Assembly: GCA_021767885.1 (NCBI GenBank)
Contig: JAASSM010000094.1
Location: 1 to 6,835, forward strand
Reading direction: 5' to 3'
Length of the DNA stretch: 6,835 nt
Source of the DNA: a bacterium
Lineage (GTDB): Bacteria; Krumholzibacteriota; Krumholzibacteria; LZORAL124-64-63
This document shows, piece after piece, positions 5,965 to 6,835 of this stretch (its first letter is position 1; each line of letters starts with the position of its first letter). Below the pieces are notes generated by a model. It searched no databases, was not told where the DNA came from, and saw only the letters and a program-made list of their open reading frames with translations. The position numbers and the translations under genes were made by a program.

Positions 5965-6752
5965 CCGTCCTGCGCGCCGCCGTGATCCAGACCGACCCCG
6001 TCTTCGGCGAACCCGCCGCCAACCTGGCCGCCGCCCTGGCGCTGGTGCCGGACGGCTGCGACCTGGCCGTCCTGCCGGAGCTCTGCACCACCGGCTACCA
6101 GTTCCGCGACCGCGACGAACTGCGCGCGCTCGCCGAGCCCGTGCCCGATGGCCCGACCTGCACGACGCTGCGCGACCACGCCGCACGGACCGGCACCACC
6201 CTGGTGGCTGGCCTGGCCGAGGCCCACGGCGAGAACCTCCACAACAGCGCGGTCCTGGTCCGGCCGGACGGCCGCATCGATCGCTACCGCAAGCTCCACC
6301 TGTTCTGGGACGAGAAGCTGGTGTTCGATCCCGGAGACCTCGGCCTGCCCGTGTTCGACGCCTGCGGCACCACGGTGGGGCTGATGATCTGCTTCGACTG
6401 GCAGTTCCCCGAGGCCGCCGGCACCCTGGGCCGCCGCGGCGCCCGGGTGATCGCCCACCCCTCCAACCTGGTCCTGCCGCACTGCCCGGATGCCATGCGC
6501 ATCCGCGCCCTGGAGAACCGTGTCTTCACCCTGACGGCCAACCGCGTCGGCCGCGAGCACCGCACCGCCGCGGCCCTGGAGTTCATCGGCCGCAGCACCA
6601 TCTGCAGCCCCACCGCCGACCGCCTGACCCTCTGCAGCGAGGATCGCCCCGAGGCCGGCACGGCCACCCTGGACCTCGCGCTCTGCGACCACCAGGTCAC
6701 GCCGCGCAACCATCTCATCGCCGACCGGCGGCCCGAGTTCTACGTCCTGTGA
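5961..6752 (+). CDS. Nitrilase-superfamily carbon-nitrogen hydrolase
   Basis: Hydrolyses (or condenses at) a non-peptide C-N bond, such as an amide or carbamoyl group, through a cysteine thioester; cytosolic. The 263-residue protein has the complete superfamily catalytic set. Glu40 lies in LPELCTTGY, Lys111 in YRKLHLF and Cys144 in MICFDWQFPE. A second conserved Glu is at 118 in WDEKLVFDPGD. The HPSNLVLP and MRIRALENRVF segments and the closing RRPEFYVL also fit the family. The length is that of a single-domain omega-amidase, carbamoylase or amidase-type enzyme. It lacks the membrane segments of apolipoprotein N-acyltransferase and the synthetase domain of NAD synthetase. The start is an ATG overlapping the glycosyltransferase stop by four bases, with GAGGAG 5 bases before it inside the upstream gene. 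Substrate unknown; coupling suggests a role in the same pathway as the glycosyltransferase, but this is inference. Confidence 0.92.
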   Translation: MTVLRAAVIQTDPVFGEPAANLAAALALVPDGCDLAVLPELCTTGYQFRDRDELRALAEPVPDGPTCTTLRDHAARTGTTLVAGLAEAHGENLHNSAVLVRPDGRIDRYRKLHLFWDEKLVFDPGDLGLPVFDACGTTVGLMICFDWQFPEAAGTLGRRGARVIAHPSNLVLPHCPDAMRIRALENRVFTLTANRVGREHRTAAALEFIGRSTICSPTADRLTLCSEDRPEAGTATLDLALCDHQVTPRNHLIADRRPEFYVL

Positions 6753-6835
6753 TCCGGCGCGCGGCGGTCGCCGGGAGGATGGGGTCGTTCGGTCCCGAGG
6801 GCGAATGTCCTCGCGGCGGGCGGCCCTAGATCGGA
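6753..6835. other. Short 3' flank without a recognisable gene
   Basis: These 83 GC-rich bases follow the nitrilase stop. A weak hairpin (CGAGG 6796-6800 with CCTCG 6809-6813, 8-base loop) has no T tract after it, so a terminator cannot be claimed. A 16-codon frame from ATG 6779 lacks proper SD spacing. Confidence 0.4.

Noticed and set aside
6779..6829. Short frame ATG to TAG in the 3' flank
   Set aside because: It has only 16 codons, the GGGAGG directly abuts the ATG so SD spacing is wrong, and the peptide has no recognisable features.

Overview
This is a compact, very GC-rich (roughly two thirds G+C by eye), chromosomal-looking bacterial segment. It holds six complete protein genes and the first codons of a seventh. 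I see no mobile element, CRISPR array, tRNA or rRNA. Two genes start with TTG behind strong Shine-Dalgarno (SD) sequences, neighbouring genes overlap by 1-4 bases, and there is a two-subunit 2-oxoacid:ferredoxin oxidoreductase. The organism is therefore probably an anaerobic or facultative bacterium. The short C-terminal tail of the exported protein, together with base composition, recalls the Krumholzibacteriota/Eiseniibacteriota part of the FCB group. That placement is a weak inference and needs a protein search.

Layout, left to right: (1) minus strand, a tRNA-dihydrouridine synthase (92-1156, TTG start). Its stop codon overlaps by ATGA with the start of a new minus-strand gene (95 to 1). 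That gene's first 31 codons read like an export signal, and it runs off the window. (2) A divergent intergenic region (1157-1362) with an AT-rich dyad and a good extended -10 promoter candidate, leading into a plus-strand exported protein of unknown function (1363-2028). (3) A perfect 12-bp GC hairpin (2071-2101) between convergent genes, probably a shared terminator. (4) minus strand, korA (2985-4715, fused gamma-alpha subunit, TTG start) and korB (2131-2985), overlapping by one base. (5) A divergent intergenic region (4716-4857), then a plus-strand pair with an ATGA overlap: a GT4-family glycosyltransferase (4858-5964) and a nitrilase-superfamily amidohydrolase (5961-6752). The last 83 bases hold no convincing gene.

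The genes belong to four separate functional blocks: tRNA modification, an unknown exported protein, central carbon metabolism (CoA-dependent oxidative decarboxylation or reductive carboxylation at 2-oxoglutarate or pyruvate), and a glycosyl-transfer plus C-N hydrolysis pair. I found no strong case for a new defence, mobile or signalling system. The items most worth a second look are the truncated exported gene coupled to dus, the exported protein with its conserved-looking tail, the unexplained glycosyltransferase-nitrilase coupling, and TTGAT/GATAA elements in both divergent promoter regions.
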